In this document: one piece after another, positions 17,473 through 26,175 of the stretch
Numbering within the stretch: position 1 is the first letter of the stretch
Layout: every line of letters begins with the position of its first letter
NCBI RefSeq assembly: GCF_002884495.1
Contig: NZ_KZ614145.1
Coordinates: 2,308,423-2,372,422 of the forward strand
From: Rummeliibacillus pycnus
GTDB taxonomy: Bacteria > Bacillota > Bacilli > Bacillales_A > Planococcaceae
Direction of reading: 5' to 3'
Length of the DNA stretch: 64,000 nt
Notes under the pieces: model-generated
What the model was told of the DNA's origin: nothing
What the model saw: only the letters and a program-made list of their open reading frames with translations
The model's database searches: none
Made by a program: the position numbers and the translations under genes

Positions 17473-18447
17473 CTATTTAAACAGGGCTTTTTTATAGTCA
17501 TAGTGATAGAGTCTAGAACTGGTATTTCCAGTAGTTACGAGATTCATATTTTTTAATATTCTCGTAATGGTGTTTCTTGAATCTATTTGAAGTAGTTCGC
17601 AACATTCTCGATTAGAAATGCTTGATTTAAAGAGTAAGAACCAATCATAAAGTGTATATTCAATTGCTTTATGTATTGATTTTTGGCATTTATTGCAGAT
17701 CCATGTTCTTTGAGTTTTACGTTGTCCACTCCCACCGCATGGGCAAATGATTCCTGTTCTAAAATGTTTGATTGGTATATTATATTTTTTGGATAAAGGA
17801 AAGTTATTGAATGGTGTATGTTCATTTTTAATTGTCTCAATAATATGTTGAAATTGTTGTAGAGAGAAAAGGTTGGGGTGTTGGTCTAGCCCCTGCAAAA
17901 ATAAGGGAATTTCCCGAGGACTAAGTAATCTTACTTTTGTTGGGGAATTTTCGATTAATACTTGTTGATTAGGCAGAACGATTGCTTTTTGAATGGGGAT
18001 GTTCAGATTGAAACGCTGCTGAAGCCAATATTGTAAACTATCTGCAGCTCTTTTCACCTGCTGTTGTGGACATGGATAGCTATAAGTTTTGCCATTAATC
18101 ATTTGATGCAACGAATAGGGGTTTTCGTTGAATTTTAAAGAACCTCTGAGATTTTTCACTTCAAAAATGCAAAGAAAGCATTGAGTAGCAATAAGCGTAT
18201 CTATTTCAACATGCCTATGAGGCGAAACCCTTAGCTCAACATTAGGCAAGACATGAAACGGTCCTCTGAAGTGGGTTTCCTTTATGAGTTGATCTACTCT
18301 TGCTTCTCCTTTAAAGCCAATCTGGAGATTCTTAAAATCTTTTTCAATTTCCACCCTTTTTGATGAAGCAGGATTTATACGGATCAATAATCGTTGATAG
18401 GCAGAAAACAGCAATGATTTAGATCTTGTTTCGATAATTGCTACCAA
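17473..18447 (-). CDS. NERD-domain protein with C-terminal zinc ribbon
   Basis: A 324-residue protein. The NERD (nuclease-related) domain covers about residues 40-150, with the conserved acidic pattern: Gly47-Glu48 in GFKGEAR, Asp83 in VEIDTLIA, and Glu96-x-Lys98 in FEVKNLRG, followed by a Gln-rich QQQVKRAADSL segment. This is the PD-(D/E)xK-like layout, which suggests nucleic-acid cleavage or processing, though few NERD proteins are characterised. A Cys cluster (C235, C237, C251, C254) forms a likely zinc ribbon, and the C-terminus has a small winged-helix-like stretch (NRECCELLQIDSRNTITRILKNM). The gene stands alone, flanked on both sides by TTGCACTACTC box arrays. Confidence 0.85.
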   Translation of the reverse strand: MVAIIETRSKSLLFSAYQRLLIRINPASSKRVEIEKDFKNLQIGFKGEARVDQLIKETHFRGPFHVLPNVELRVSPHRHVEIDTLIATQCFLCIFEVKNLRGSLKFNENPYSLHQMINGKTYSYPCPQQQVKRAADSLQYWLQQRFNLNIPIQKAIVLPNQQVLIENSPTKVRLLSPREIPLFLQGLDQHPNLFSLQQFQHIIETIKNEHTPFNNFPLSKKYNIPIKHFRTGIICPCGGSGQRKTQRTWICNKCQKSIHKAIEYTLYDWFLLFKSSISNRECCELLQIDSRNTITRILKNMNLVTTGNTSSRLYHYDYKKALFK

Positions 18448-18545
18448 CTCCTAATAATATATTTTTAACTATATATTAACATTTTTATACTATTATTCAA
18501 GTTAATAGAGTCCATTTTAGTTAGAAAGTGATAAGAGATTATTAA

Positions 18546-18600
18546 ACTTGCACTACTCATCAATCTACTTGCACTACTCGGTCTGGCTTGCACTATTCAA
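18546..18600 (+). repeat. TTGCACTACTC box array (3 boxes)
   Basis: Boxes start at 18548, 18569 (21 bp) and 18588 (19 bp). Same family as 17319-17432, on the opposite side of the NERD gene. Confidence 0.8.
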
Positions 18601-18620
18601 CCTTCTTTTCCATCAAAAAA

Positions 18621-18644
18621 GCCACACTTGTTCTCCAAGTGTGG
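18621..18644 (-). terminator. Terminator of the rbs operon
   Basis: Perfect 10-bp stem GCCACACTTG / CAAGTGTGGC with a 4-nt loop, followed on the minus strand by TTTTTTG, about 25 bp after the rbsB stop. Confidence 0.92.
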
Positions 18645-18668
18645 CCCTCTATTTCAATAAATCATCTA

Positions 18669-19592
18669 TTATTTTTTAATCAATTCAAGATCAACTGGAA
18701 TAGATTTTGCTACTTTTTCACCTTTCAGTGATTTTACAGCTGTGTCAACTGCGATTTCACCGATTTGAGTTGGTTTTTGTGCAATTGTTGCAGCCATTTT
18801 GCCTTGTTTAATTGCTTTTTGTGCATCGTCAGTAGCGTCAAAACCTACAACTTTGATGTCTTTATGAGCAGCTTCGATTGCTTCAAGTGCACCTAGAGCC
18901 ATTTCGTCATTTTGAGCGAATACACCTTTGATATCTGGGTTAGATTGAAGAATGTTTTCCATTACTGTTAAACCTTCAGAACGGTTGAAGTTAGCAGTTT
19001 GAGATTTTACTACTTTTAAATCTTTATCTGCAACTTTGTGGAAACCTTCACCACGGTCACGAGCAGCAGATGAACCAGCTACACCTTCAAGTTCAGCAAC
19101 TTTTGCACCTTTACCTACTAATTTTTCTAGGTATTCGCCTGCCATTTGACCACCTTTTACGTTATCTGATGCGATGTGTGATACAACTTGTCCACCATCA
19201 GATGTACGGTCAACTGTGATTACAGGAATATTCGCATCATTAGCAGATTGTACTGCTGAAGCAACTGCTTCTGAATCTGTTGGGTTAATGATGATTAAAT
19301 CTACTTTTTGTTGGATCAAATCTTCAACATCAGAAGCTTGTTTTGAAGCATTATCTTGTGCATCTACTACAGTTAGATTCACTTTATCTTTTTTCGCTTC
19401 GTCTTTTGCACCTTCAGATAATGTTACGAAGAATGGGTTATTTAATGTTGATATTGACATACCAATTTTCATATCGTCAGTAGATTTTTTTGCAGCTTTG
19501 TCAGATGATGCGTTATCACCATTTGGTGACATTGAACATGCACCTAGTAGTAATGAAGCTGATAGAGCTAATGTCCATGATAGTTTTTTCAT
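18669..19592 (-). CDS. rbsB: Ribose ABC transporter substrate-binding lipoprotein RbsB
   Basis: A 307-residue extracellular sugar-binding lipoprotein. The lipobox LLLGAC at about 15-20 precedes a Ser/Lys-rich linker. The mature part shows the periplasmic-binding-protein type 1 pattern: MKIGMSISTLNNPFFVTLSEGAK, LIQQKVDLIIINPTDSEAV, IPVITVDRTSDG and VVGFDATDDAQKAIKQGKMAATIAQKP. It delivers ribose to RbsAC. It is the last gene of rbsRKDACB, 15 bp after rbsC, and ends in a strong terminator. As in other such operons it probably has the highest mRNA level. Confidence 0.95.
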   Translation of the reverse strand: MKKLSWTLALSASLLLGACSMSPNGDNASSDKAAKKSTDDMKIGMSISTLNNPFFVTLSEGAKDEAKKDKVNLTVVDAQDNASKQASDVEDLIQQKVDLIIINPTDSEAVASAVQSANDANIPVITVDRTSDGGQVVSHIASDNVKGGQMAGEYLEKLVGKGAKVAELEGVAGSSAARDRGEGFHKVADKDLKVVKSQTANFNRSEGLTVMENILQSNPDIKGVFAQNDEMALGALEAIEAAHKDIKVVGFDATDDAQKAIKQGKMAATIAQKPTQIGEIAVDTAVKSLKGEKVAKSIPVDLELIKK

Positions 19593-19607
19593 TGTATTGA
19601 TACTCTC

Positions 19608-20543
19608 CTATGCTGTTTTTTTACGGTCAAGAAGAACCGCGATTAATATGACGACACCCTTCACAACTTGTTGGAAGAATGAAGATACCCCAATAAGATT
19701 TAAACCATTATTTAGTACACCGATGATTAAGGCACCCACTAATGTACCGAAGATCCAACCACGACCACCGGTTAATGAAGTACCACCTAGTACAACTGCT
19801 GCGATGGCATCAAGTTCATATGATTCACCAGCAGTTGGTTGAGCTGAGTTTAGACGTGAAGTTAAGATTAAAGCAGATAGCGCAGCAAGCATACCTGTAA
19901 TTGCATAAACAGCGATTGTCACGCGGTCTACGTTAATACCTGAAAGGCGAGATGCTTCTTCGTTGCCACCGATCGCATAGACGCGGCGGCCAAAAGTTGT
20001 TTTACGTAAGATAAAGTAAAGAACAAAGAATGCCACAATCATAGTGACAACTGGTACTGGAATTCCTAAAAAGTAGCCTTTCCCAAACATTTGGAAAGCC
20101 ATTGAATCCCCAAGGCCAGAGACTGGTTTACCATCTGTATAAACAAGTGTTAAACCCCGATAGATTGTCATTGTTGCTAAAGTTGCGATGAAAGGAGCAA
20201 CTTTCCCTTTTGCAATGATGACACCATTGACAGCACCAAGCACTGCTCCTAGTGCTAATCCGATAATCATTGCTAAAATTGGATCCATTCCGCTAGCAAG
20301 CATACCAGCACTAATGGCACCAGTTAAAGCTAGAGTGGAACCGACTGATAAATCGATACCGCCAGTTAAGATAACAAAAGTCATCCCGAATGCGATTAAC
20401 GCACTAACGGATACTTGACGAAGTACGTTGAAAATATTTGTAGCTGTTAAAAAGCTAGGACTCATAATCGAAATGATAATGATGATTAAAAGGAGTCCTA
20501 GTAATGGTCCAAGTTTTTGGATTAAACCTTTAGATTTGGACAA
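19608..20543 (-). CDS. rbsC: Ribose ABC transporter permease RbsC
   Basis: Membrane channel of the ribose importer with about eight to ten hydrophobic segments. It carries the family's [20 protein letters not shown] and EAxRLSGI ([17 protein letters not shown]) cytoplasmic loop that contacts the ATPase, and ends [41 protein letters not shown]. The TTG at 20543 is chosen as start because GGAGGTG lies 6 nt upstream; an in-frame ATG at 20564 has no ribosome site of its own. Either start overlaps the end of rbsA (14 or 35 bp), which indicates translational coupling. Confidence 0.93.
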   Translation of the reverse strand: MSKSKGLIQKLGPLLGLLLIIIIISIMSPSFLTATNIFNVLRQVSVSALIAFGMTFVILTGGIDLSVGSTLALTGAISAGMLASGMDPILAMIIGLALGAVLGAVNGVIIAKGKVAPFIATLATMTIYRGLTLVYTDGKPVSGLGDSMAFQMFGKGYFLGIPVPVVTMIVAFFVLYFILRKTTFGRRVYAIGGNEEASRLSGINVDRVTIAVYAITGMLAALSALILTSRLNSAQPTAGESYELDAIAAVVLGGTSLTGGRGWIFGTLVGALIIGVLNNGLNLIGVSSFFQQVVKGVVILIAVLLDRKKTA

Positions 20544-22026
20544 CTTTGTCACCTCCAGTGGCATAATACATAATTTTTTCTTGTGTCATTTCTTCTTTTG
20601 CGACTTCACCAGTGATTTTACCTTCATGCATAACTAACACTCGATCAGCCATACCGATAATTTCTGGTAACTCTGATGAAATCATTAAAATCGCAACACC
20701 TTGTTCTGCAAGGTCATTGATAATTTGATAAATTTCTTTTTTGGCACCGATATCGACACCACGAGTTGGTTCATCAAGTATTAAAATTTTCGGTTCATCA
20801 CCTAACCATTTAGCGATTACCACTTTTTGTTGGTTACCACCACTTAATGATTTTGCTGTTTGTGCAGCACCAGATGTGCGAACGCCAAGCTTTTTAATAA
20901 GCTTATCTACAAAACTCGTTTCCTTTTTACGATCGATAATGCCTAATCTAGATGCTTTATCTAAGTTTGTTAGCATAATATTTTCTTTAATCGAAAAATC
21001 AACTACTAACCCTTCCGTTTTCCGGTCTTCTGTTACATAGCCAATACCATGTTTTTTCGCTTGAATTGGGTTGGAAATTCTTACTTTTTTGCCATCGATG
21101 AAGATTTCACCTTTGTTCATCTTGCGATAGCCAAACAATGCTTGTACAACTTCGGTACGACCAGCTCCCATTAAACCAGCAATACCAAGTACTTCACCTT
21201 TTCGAAGTTGGAAGTTAATATCATCACAATATCCATTTCTTGTAAGACCTTTCACTTCAAGCTTAACATCACCGATTTTAGCCTTTCTTTCTGGGAATCG
21301 GTCCCCTAGTTCACGTCCAACCATCATTTTCACGATTTCATCAAATGTTGTTTCTTTAATCACTCGAACACCAATATACTGACCATCTCGTAAAATGGTG
21401 ATGCGATCACAAATAGCAAAAATCTCTTCCATACGGTGTGAAATATAGACAAACGAAACACCTTGTGATTGTAATTTACGAATGGTTTTAAACAACGTTT
21501 CGATTTCACGATCTGTTAGAGCAGCTGTCGGTTCATCCATAATAATTACTTTGGCATGTGTTTCAATTGCTTTGGCAATTTCAATAATTTGTTGTTTCCC
21601 AACAGATAGTTGTCCTGCAGGTGTTTTGACATCAACATCTAATCCAAGTTGGCTTAAAATTCGGCTTGCTTCTACATTCATTTCTTTTGTCTTTAATATG
21701 CCTGATTTACCAATAGTTCGTTCATTTCCTAAAAATAAGTTTTCTGCGACTGTTAAGTCCGGTAAAATATTTAGCTCCTGATGGATTACGGCAATCCCCA
21801 TTGCTTCTGCTTCTTTAGGTGATTTAAAATGAACTTCTTGTCCATCTACTTTAATAACGCCTGCATCTCGTTCGTAAATCCCAGTTAAAATTTTCATAAG
21901 CGTTGATTTACCAGCGCCGTTTTCACCCATTAGGGCATGAATTTCTCCATCTGCAAGGGAAAATTGAACACCCTGCAACACGACATTTCCGCTAAAAGCT
22001 TTATCAATGCCTGTCATTTCAATCAT
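20530..22026 (-). CDS. rbsA: Ribose ABC transporter ATP-binding protein RbsA (duplicated ATPase)
   Basis: A 498-residue protein made of two ATPase halves. The first has Walker [10 protein letters not shown] (about 34-42), Q-loop HQELN, signature LSVGKQQ and Walker B VIIMDEP. The second has a degenerate Walker A (GLMGAGRTE), signature LSGGNQQK and Walker [13 protein letters not shown]. This asymmetric pattern is typical of sugar importers of the RbsA/MglA/XylG group. It powers RbsC on the inner face of the membrane. The gene lies 17 bp after rbsD. Confidence 0.96.
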   Translation of the reverse strand: MIEMTGIDKAFSGNVVLQGVQFSLADGEIHALMGENGAGKSTLMKILTGIYERDAGVIKVDGQEVHFKSPKEAEAMGIAVIHQELNILPDLTVAENLFLGNERTIGKSGILKTKEMNVEASRILSQLGLDVDVKTPAGQLSVGKQQIIEIAKAIETHAKVIIMDEPTAALTDREIETLFKTIRKLQSQGVSFVYISHRMEEIFAICDRITILRDGQYIGVRVIKETTFDEIVKMMVGRELGDRFPERKAKIGDVKLEVKGLTRNGYCDDINFQLRKGEVLGIAGLMGAGRTEVVQALFGYRKMNKGEIFIDGKKVRISNPIQAKKHGIGYVTEDRKTEGLVVDFSIKENIMLTNLDKASRLGIIDRKKETSFVDKLIKKLGVRTSGAAQTAKSLSGGNQQKVVIAKWLGDEPKILILDEPTRGVDIGAKKEIYQIINDLAEQGVAILMISSELPEIIGMADRVLVMHEGKITGEVAKEEMTQEKIMYYATGGDKVVQI

Positions 22027-22043
22027 GTGATCTCACCACCTCG

Positions 22044-22436
22044 TTAAAATATAACGCCTGATTGCAAAATGATATTTGCAAACGGTGTTGCTTCTCCAGT
22101 ACGAATAATAACTTTTGCTTTAGATGAAAGTTGCTTAAGTTCTTCATGACTTACTGTTTCAATTGGAACGTAAAGAACTTGCTGAACAAGACTGTGTAAT
22201 GCCGTATTTTGGCGTTCCATTTCTTGTGCGATGACAGCTTTTTCAGCTTTAAAATCATCTAAAACCACTTCTAAAATATCCGCGAAACTTGGTTTTCCTA
22301 ATGTATAAGCCAAATCTATACAAGGAACACCATCTGGAATTGGTAATCCACAATCGGCAATCATAATCGTATCCGTGTGACCAATTTTGGCAAAAATCCC
22401 AGCTAGCTCACGATTTAAAATTCCATGTTTTTTCAA
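22044..22436 (-). CDS. rbsD: D-ribose pyranase RbsD
   Basis: A 130-residue enzyme that interconverts the beta-pyranose and beta-furanose forms of ribose so that RbsK can act. Conserved features: MKKHGILNRELAGIFAKIGHTD with His20, ADCGLPIP, and the C-terminal VIIRTGEATPFANIILQSGV. It is full length and lies 2 bp after the rbsK stop, so it is tightly coupled. Confidence 0.95.
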   Translation of the reverse strand: MKKHGILNRELAGIFAKIGHTDTIMIADCGLPIPDGVPCIDLAYTLGKPSFADILEVVLDDFKAEKAVIAQEMERQNTALHSLVQQVLYVPIETVSHEELKQLSSKAKVIIRTGEATPFANIILQSGVIF

Positions 22437-22438
22437 AA

Positions 22439-23317
22439 TTATTTTCCTCCCAAGCGACTTTCCACCATTTGAAGCGTTGGCATTCCACCTTGTGCTCCAA
22501 ATTTTTCGACTGATAATGATGCTGCGATATTCGCAAATCGAACTGCCTCTTTAAGAGACTGTCCAGATGTAAGTGCATAAGCTAAGGCACCATTAAATGT
22601 GTCACCGGCACCAGTCGTATCCACCGCTTGTGTCTTAAATCCTTCGACGAAAATATGCTCTTTCCCATTAAAATAACGAGCACCTTGAGAACCAAGTGTG
22701 ACGATTAGTTTATTTGGATATTTTTCTAATGTGCTTTCTAAATCACCTGGGAAAATATCTGCACATTCGGTTTCATTTGGTGTGATATAGGTGATCTTCT
22801 CCATCCAAGTTGGGTCAAAGTTTTCTGATGGAGCAGGATTTAGTAATACTGGTACATCAAGTTCCTTACAAAGATTTAATGTATAATGCACTGTTTCTGC
22901 TGGTATTTCAAGCTGCATTATGACCATTTCACTTTGTCCAATAATTTCTTTAGCTGCATCAATTTCAGCTGATGTTACAAAACCATTGGCACCCGGAACA
23001 ACGATGATTCGATTATCATTTTGATAGAGTAGTATATTGGCAATACCAGTAGCTGCTTTTGTTGTAGTAGATACATATTGTGTATGAATGCCTTCATCTA
23101 TTAAATTATTCGTAAGTTCTTGCCCAAAGCCATCCTTACCAACGACACCTACCATTTGTATGTTTCCACCAAGTCTTGCCGCTGCCACAGCTTGGTTTGC
23201 ACCTTTACCACCCGGTACTGTTTCAAAACGATTTCCTAAAACCGTCTCACCTTGTTTAGGGAAAATTGTTGTATCAACTACTAAATCCATATTGATACTG
23301 CCTATTACGGTAATCAT
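22439..23317 (-). CDS. rbsK: Ribokinase RbsK (PfkB family)
   Basis: A 292-residue kinase that phosphorylates ribose to ribose 5-phosphate. The N-terminal sugar-binding motif is GSINMDLVVDT, PfkB signature 1 is PGGKGANQAVAAARLGG (about 32-48), and signature 2, with the catalytic Asp, is DTTGAGDTFNGALAYAL near 237-252. It lies 11 bp after the rbsR stop, with GGAGAG in front of the ATG. Confidence 0.96.
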   Translation of the reverse strand: MITVIGSINMDLVVDTTIFPKQGETVLGNRFETVPGGKGANQAVAAARLGGNIQMVGVVGKDGFGQELTNNLIDEGIHTQYVSTTTKAATGIANILLYQNDNRIIVVPGANGFVTSAEIDAAKEIIGQSEMVIMQLEIPAETVHYTLNLCKELDVPVLLNPAPSENFDPTWMEKITYITPNETECADIFPGDLESTLEKYPNKLIVTLGSQGARYFNGKEHIFVEGFKTQAVDTTGAGDTFNGALAYALTSGQSLKEAVRFANIAASLSVEKFGAQGGMPTLQMVESRLGGK

Positions 23318-23328
23318 GACATCTCTCC

Positions 23329-24303
23329 TTACATCGTAGAACCTCGAACAACTAATGTTGCGGGTAATTCAATTAAATTATTTTCTATTACCTCATCTTC
23401 AATCTTTTTTATAAGCAATTCAGTAGCAACAGTCCCCAACTTATAGATATCTTGTGCGACAGTTGTCAATTCTGGCGTTAGCAGTTTGCCAATACTGATT
23501 CCATCAAATCCTACTAATTGAAGATCACCAGGAATTTGTATACCTAGTGAATGCGCTGCTTTCATCGCACCAATGGCTGATGCATCACTTGTCGCAAATA
23601 TCCCGTCAACTGTTTCATGTGTTTTGAGAAATTCGAATGCTTCGCGTTCTGCTTCATCAAAATCAAATAAACTTGTAATCACATCTGTTTTTATATTGGG
23701 ATAATGACTGATTGTTTCTGTAAAGCCTGTCATTCGATCTTCCGCAACATCTAGTCCAATTGGTCCGCGCATACAAAGTATGTGCTTACATCCTCTTCCT
23801 ATTAAATATTCCGTTGCGATCTTCGCACCATCAACATTGTTCGTAGTTACAGTTGGAATAGACGGGTCTAATCGTCTGTCGAGAGCAACAATTGGTAATT
23901 GAATACTTCGGTAATAGTCCGCTTCGAGATGATTGGTCGTTACAATAAACCCTGCAGCATACTTTTGCTGAAGTGATTCTATATAATGAATTTCCTTTTC
24001 TTTCTGTTCTCCCGAATTACACAGCACAACTGTATAGCCATTTGCAAACGCTGTATCTTCTACAGCACGAGCTAACTCAGGAAAAAAAGGATTGGTAATA
24101 TCCGGTACAAGTAAACCAATAATATTAGTTTTCTTTGTGCTTAATGATCGAGCGAGTTGATTGGGCTTATAATCTAACTCAGCAATAGCCTTTTCGATTA
24201 CTTGTTTTGCATCGTCACTAACATAGCCTTTACCATTCAAGTACCTGGAAACAGTAGCAACAGAAACGCCTGCACGCTTCCCTACATCCTTAATCGTTAC
24301 CAT
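23329..24303 (-). CDS. rbsR: LacI-family ribose operon repressor RbsR
   Basis: A 324-residue repressor. Helix-turn-helix at residues 1-26 (MVTIKDVGKRAGVSVATVSRYLN) with the hinge AIAELDYKPNQLARSLSTKKT, then a periplasmic-binding-like ligand domain (IGLLVPDITNPFFPELARAVED ... GIFATSDASAIGAMKAA ... LVGFDGISIGKLLTPELTTVAQD). It is the first gene of rbsRKDACB, as in B. subtilis. GGAGGAGG lies 5 nt upstream of the ATG. It should bind the two palindromes at 24327-24358 and thus control its own operon. Confidence 0.94.
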   Translation of the reverse strand: MVTIKDVGKRAGVSVATVSRYLNGKGYVSDDAKQVIEKAIAELDYKPNQLARSLSTKKTNIIGLLVPDITNPFFPELARAVEDTAFANGYTVVLCNSGEQKEKEIHYIESLQQKYAAGFIVTTNHLEADYYRSIQLPIVALDRRLDPSIPTVTTNNVDGAKIATEYLIGRGCKHILCMRGPIGLDVAEDRMTGFTETISHYPNIKTDVITSLFDFDEAEREAFEFLKTHETVDGIFATSDASAIGAMKAAHSLGIQIPGDLQLVGFDGISIGKLLTPELTTVAQDIYKLGTVATELLIKKIEDEVIENNLIELPATLVVRGSTM

Positions 24304-24326
24304 ATTCCTCCTCCTTTGCAGTTGTG

Positions 24327-24358
24327 TGTAACCGATTACATGTGTAATCGATTACACA
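24327..24358 (-). promoter_or_regulatory. Two abutting LacI/CcpA-type operators upstream of rbsR
   Basis: TGTAACCGATTACA (24327-24340) and TGTGTAATCGATTACACA (24341-24358, a perfect 18-bp palindrome) lie end to end, with centres 16 bp apart. Both fit the LacI-family pattern, and both fit the cre consensus TGWNANCGNTNWCA, so RbsR, CcpA or both may bind. The second site covers the predicted transcription start. Confidence 0.85.
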
Positions 24359-24360
24359 AT

Positions 24361-24389
24361 AATATACTGAAATTCTATCAATATGTCAA
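24361..24389 (-). promoter_or_regulatory. SigmaA promoter of the rbs operon
   Basis: On the minus strand: -35 TTGACA (24384-24389), 17-bp spacer, -10 TATATT (24361-24366). Near-consensus, with the operator just downstream. Confidence 0.85.
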
Positions 24390-24653
24390 CACAATAAGAG
24401 AATTATGTCATACTAAATGTTACTTTTTTATAAACAGGCATAGTTTAGGGGTTAAATTTTAGTATTTATAGTAATTCAGGGGATGTTTTTAGGAGTTTTT
24501 ATTAAAAAAAATTTCACGTTTTATATTTTTTTATGAAAATTTATTTAATAAGGATATACTATTTATTGATTAGTACATATCAATACTTGACTGAAATTGT
24601 GGCGTTAAATTGTTAACTTATCCATTTTGAATGATAATTTGTTTGGTGTGAAG

Positions 24654-25240
24654 TTTACTCGCGTTCTTGGTTGGTTTACTCGCGTTCTCAGGCAATTTAC
24701 TCGCGTTCTCTACTCTTTTATTCGCGAAAAATATATTTTTATCAAACATCATAAATAATTATCATCTTATTTATCTGGTCACAAGTTGGTTAGTTCAGTG
24801 ATCAAGTTTTTTTATCTCAAATAATATATATTTGATTTTCTTGTTATTTATTCACTCTATATCTTTGTGAGAATGACTGATTTTATTTTTACTCGCGTTC
24901 TTGGCCGATTTACTCACGTTCTCCTTTGATTTACTCGCGTTCTCAGGCAATTTACTCGCGTTCTCCACTCTTTTATTCGTGAAAAATATATTTTTATCAA
25001 ATATCATAAATAATTACTATCTTATTTATCTTGTCACAAGTTGGTTAGTTCAGTGATCAAGTTTTTTTCATCTCATATAATATATATTTGATTTTTTTGT
25101 TATTTATTCATTCTATATCTTTGTAGAGAATGACTGATTTTATTTTTACTCGCGTTCTTGGCTGGTTTACTCACGTTCTCCTTTGATTTACTCGCGTTCT
25201 CAGGCAATTTACTCGCGTTCTCCACTCTTTTATTCGCGAA
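24654..25240 (+). repeat. Tandem ~256-bp repeat (about 2.5 copies), each with a TTTACTCGCG array
   Basis: Box starts: 24654, 24675, 24696, 24717; then 24888, 24909, 24930, 24951, 24972; then 25145, 25166, 25187, 25208, 25229. Every step within a copy is exactly 21 bp, and the last box of each reads TTTATTCG. Between arrays lies a conserved AT-rich stretch of about 150 bp, carrying GTCACAAGTTGGTTAGTTCA and ending with GAATGACTGATTTTATTTTT. Copies are offset by 255-257 bp. The part from 24359 to 24640 has no gene or repeat. Confidence 0.92.
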
Positions 25241-25377
25241 AAATATATTTTTATCAAACATCACAAATAAATACCATCTCATTCATACTGATATTTATTT
25301 GTCATAAATAATTGAGGAAGTAAGGGAAACAATATCATGTAAGGATTATCTTTCTGTAGAAAGAAGGAGGAAGAAAA

Positions 25378-26022
25378 ATGAGACTTATTTCAAAAATAGT
25401 CGTACTGATTATTACACCTATTATATTATTGGTCAGTTTAGGATTTCACGATCCGTCATCAGTCTTAGCCTCTCCAACGCCTCCAAAAATCACGATTAAA
25501 ACATACAAAAACAACAAGAACTTTCAGTATGCCGTCATTAGTGGTAAGGATTATGATGCAGCGAACTATCAAATGTTGAAATACGTGGCAAGTATCTACG
25601 AAGCTGATCAAAAATTAAAAAATGAAAATCCACAGTATTCCTCCTATAGCATCAGCAAAGTGATGTACAATCAGGATGATAAAATTAGTATTTCTTATAT
25701 TAATGCATTTTATAAAGATGGGGTTCAGGATGATGTGACGATGACGGTATTCAATTTTTATAAAGGAAAGAACATTACATTAAAAAAAGCTTTCAAAGAT
25801 ACCAAATCGTATAACGAGGCAAATAAATATGTGAAAAATTACATCGAAAATCATCCATATCTGTATCCATTAGCTGATCAAAATACTAAAATGTACAATC
25901 ACCAATTCTATTGGACTCCAAAAGGAATGAATATTGTGTTCGATCCGAACGAATTGGATTCTATTGCTGCAGGTTTTAAATATGTCCCCGTTCCAAAGAA
26001 ATTTTTAAAATACAAAAAGTGA
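25378..26022 (+). CDS. Secreted protein with DUF3298-like C-terminal domain
   Basis: A 214-residue protein with a signal peptide (about 1-31, cleaved near VLASP). A middle region contains repeated Tyr/Asn/Lys-rich strands. The last 60 residues fit the DUF3298 pattern seen at the C-terminus of RsiV and PdaC: FYWTPKGMNIVFDPNELDSIAAGFKYVPVPKKFL. That domain fold is extracellular, and in RsiV it binds lysozyme; the role here is unknown. A strong AGAAGGAGG ribosome site lies before the ATG. A terminator follows. Confidence 0.7.
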   Translation: MRLISKIVVLIITPIILLVSLGFHDPSSVLASPTPPKITIKTYKNNKNFQYAVISGKDYDAANYQMLKYVASIYEADQKLKNENPQYSSYSISKVMYNQDDKISISYINAFYKDGVQDDVTMTVFNFYKGKNITLKKAFKDTKSYNEANKYVKNYIENHPYLYPLADQNTKMYNHQFYWTPKGMNIVFDPNELDSIAAGFKYVPVPKKFLKYKK

Positions 26023-26038
26023 TATAACTCATTTTAAG

Positions 26039-26070
26039 AAGAACGCTGTAGAATTTACTACAACGTTCTT
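26039..26070 (+). terminator. Terminator of the DUF3298-like gene
   Basis: AAGAACGCTGTAG pairs with CTACAACGTTCTT (one C:A mismatch), then TTTA. Confidence 0.75.
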
Positions 26071-26089
26071 TACTTATAAAAAACAATCT

Positions 26090-26140
26090 TTAACATCCCC
26101 TTAATATTCCATTAATAGTTATTATGTGTAATTGTTATAG
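26090..26140 (+). promoter_or_regulatory. PhoP box and -10 region of phoX
   Basis: Four hexamers related to TTAACA start at 26090 (TTAACA), 26101 (TTAATA), 26112 (TTAATA) and 26123 (TATGTG), spaced exactly 11 bp. This is the layout of Bacillus Pho boxes, on which PhoP dimers bind direct TT(A/T/C)ACA repeats. A TTATAG -10-like sequence follows at about 26134. It implies induction under phosphate starvation. Confidence 0.78.
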
Positions 26141-26175
26141 GAAGACTATTAATTTTTCAGGAGGATGAATGATTT

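Noticed and set aside
25100-25282. Minus-strand frame with ENASK repeats
   Set aside because: It is the TTTACTCGCG array read in another frame and has no ribosome site.
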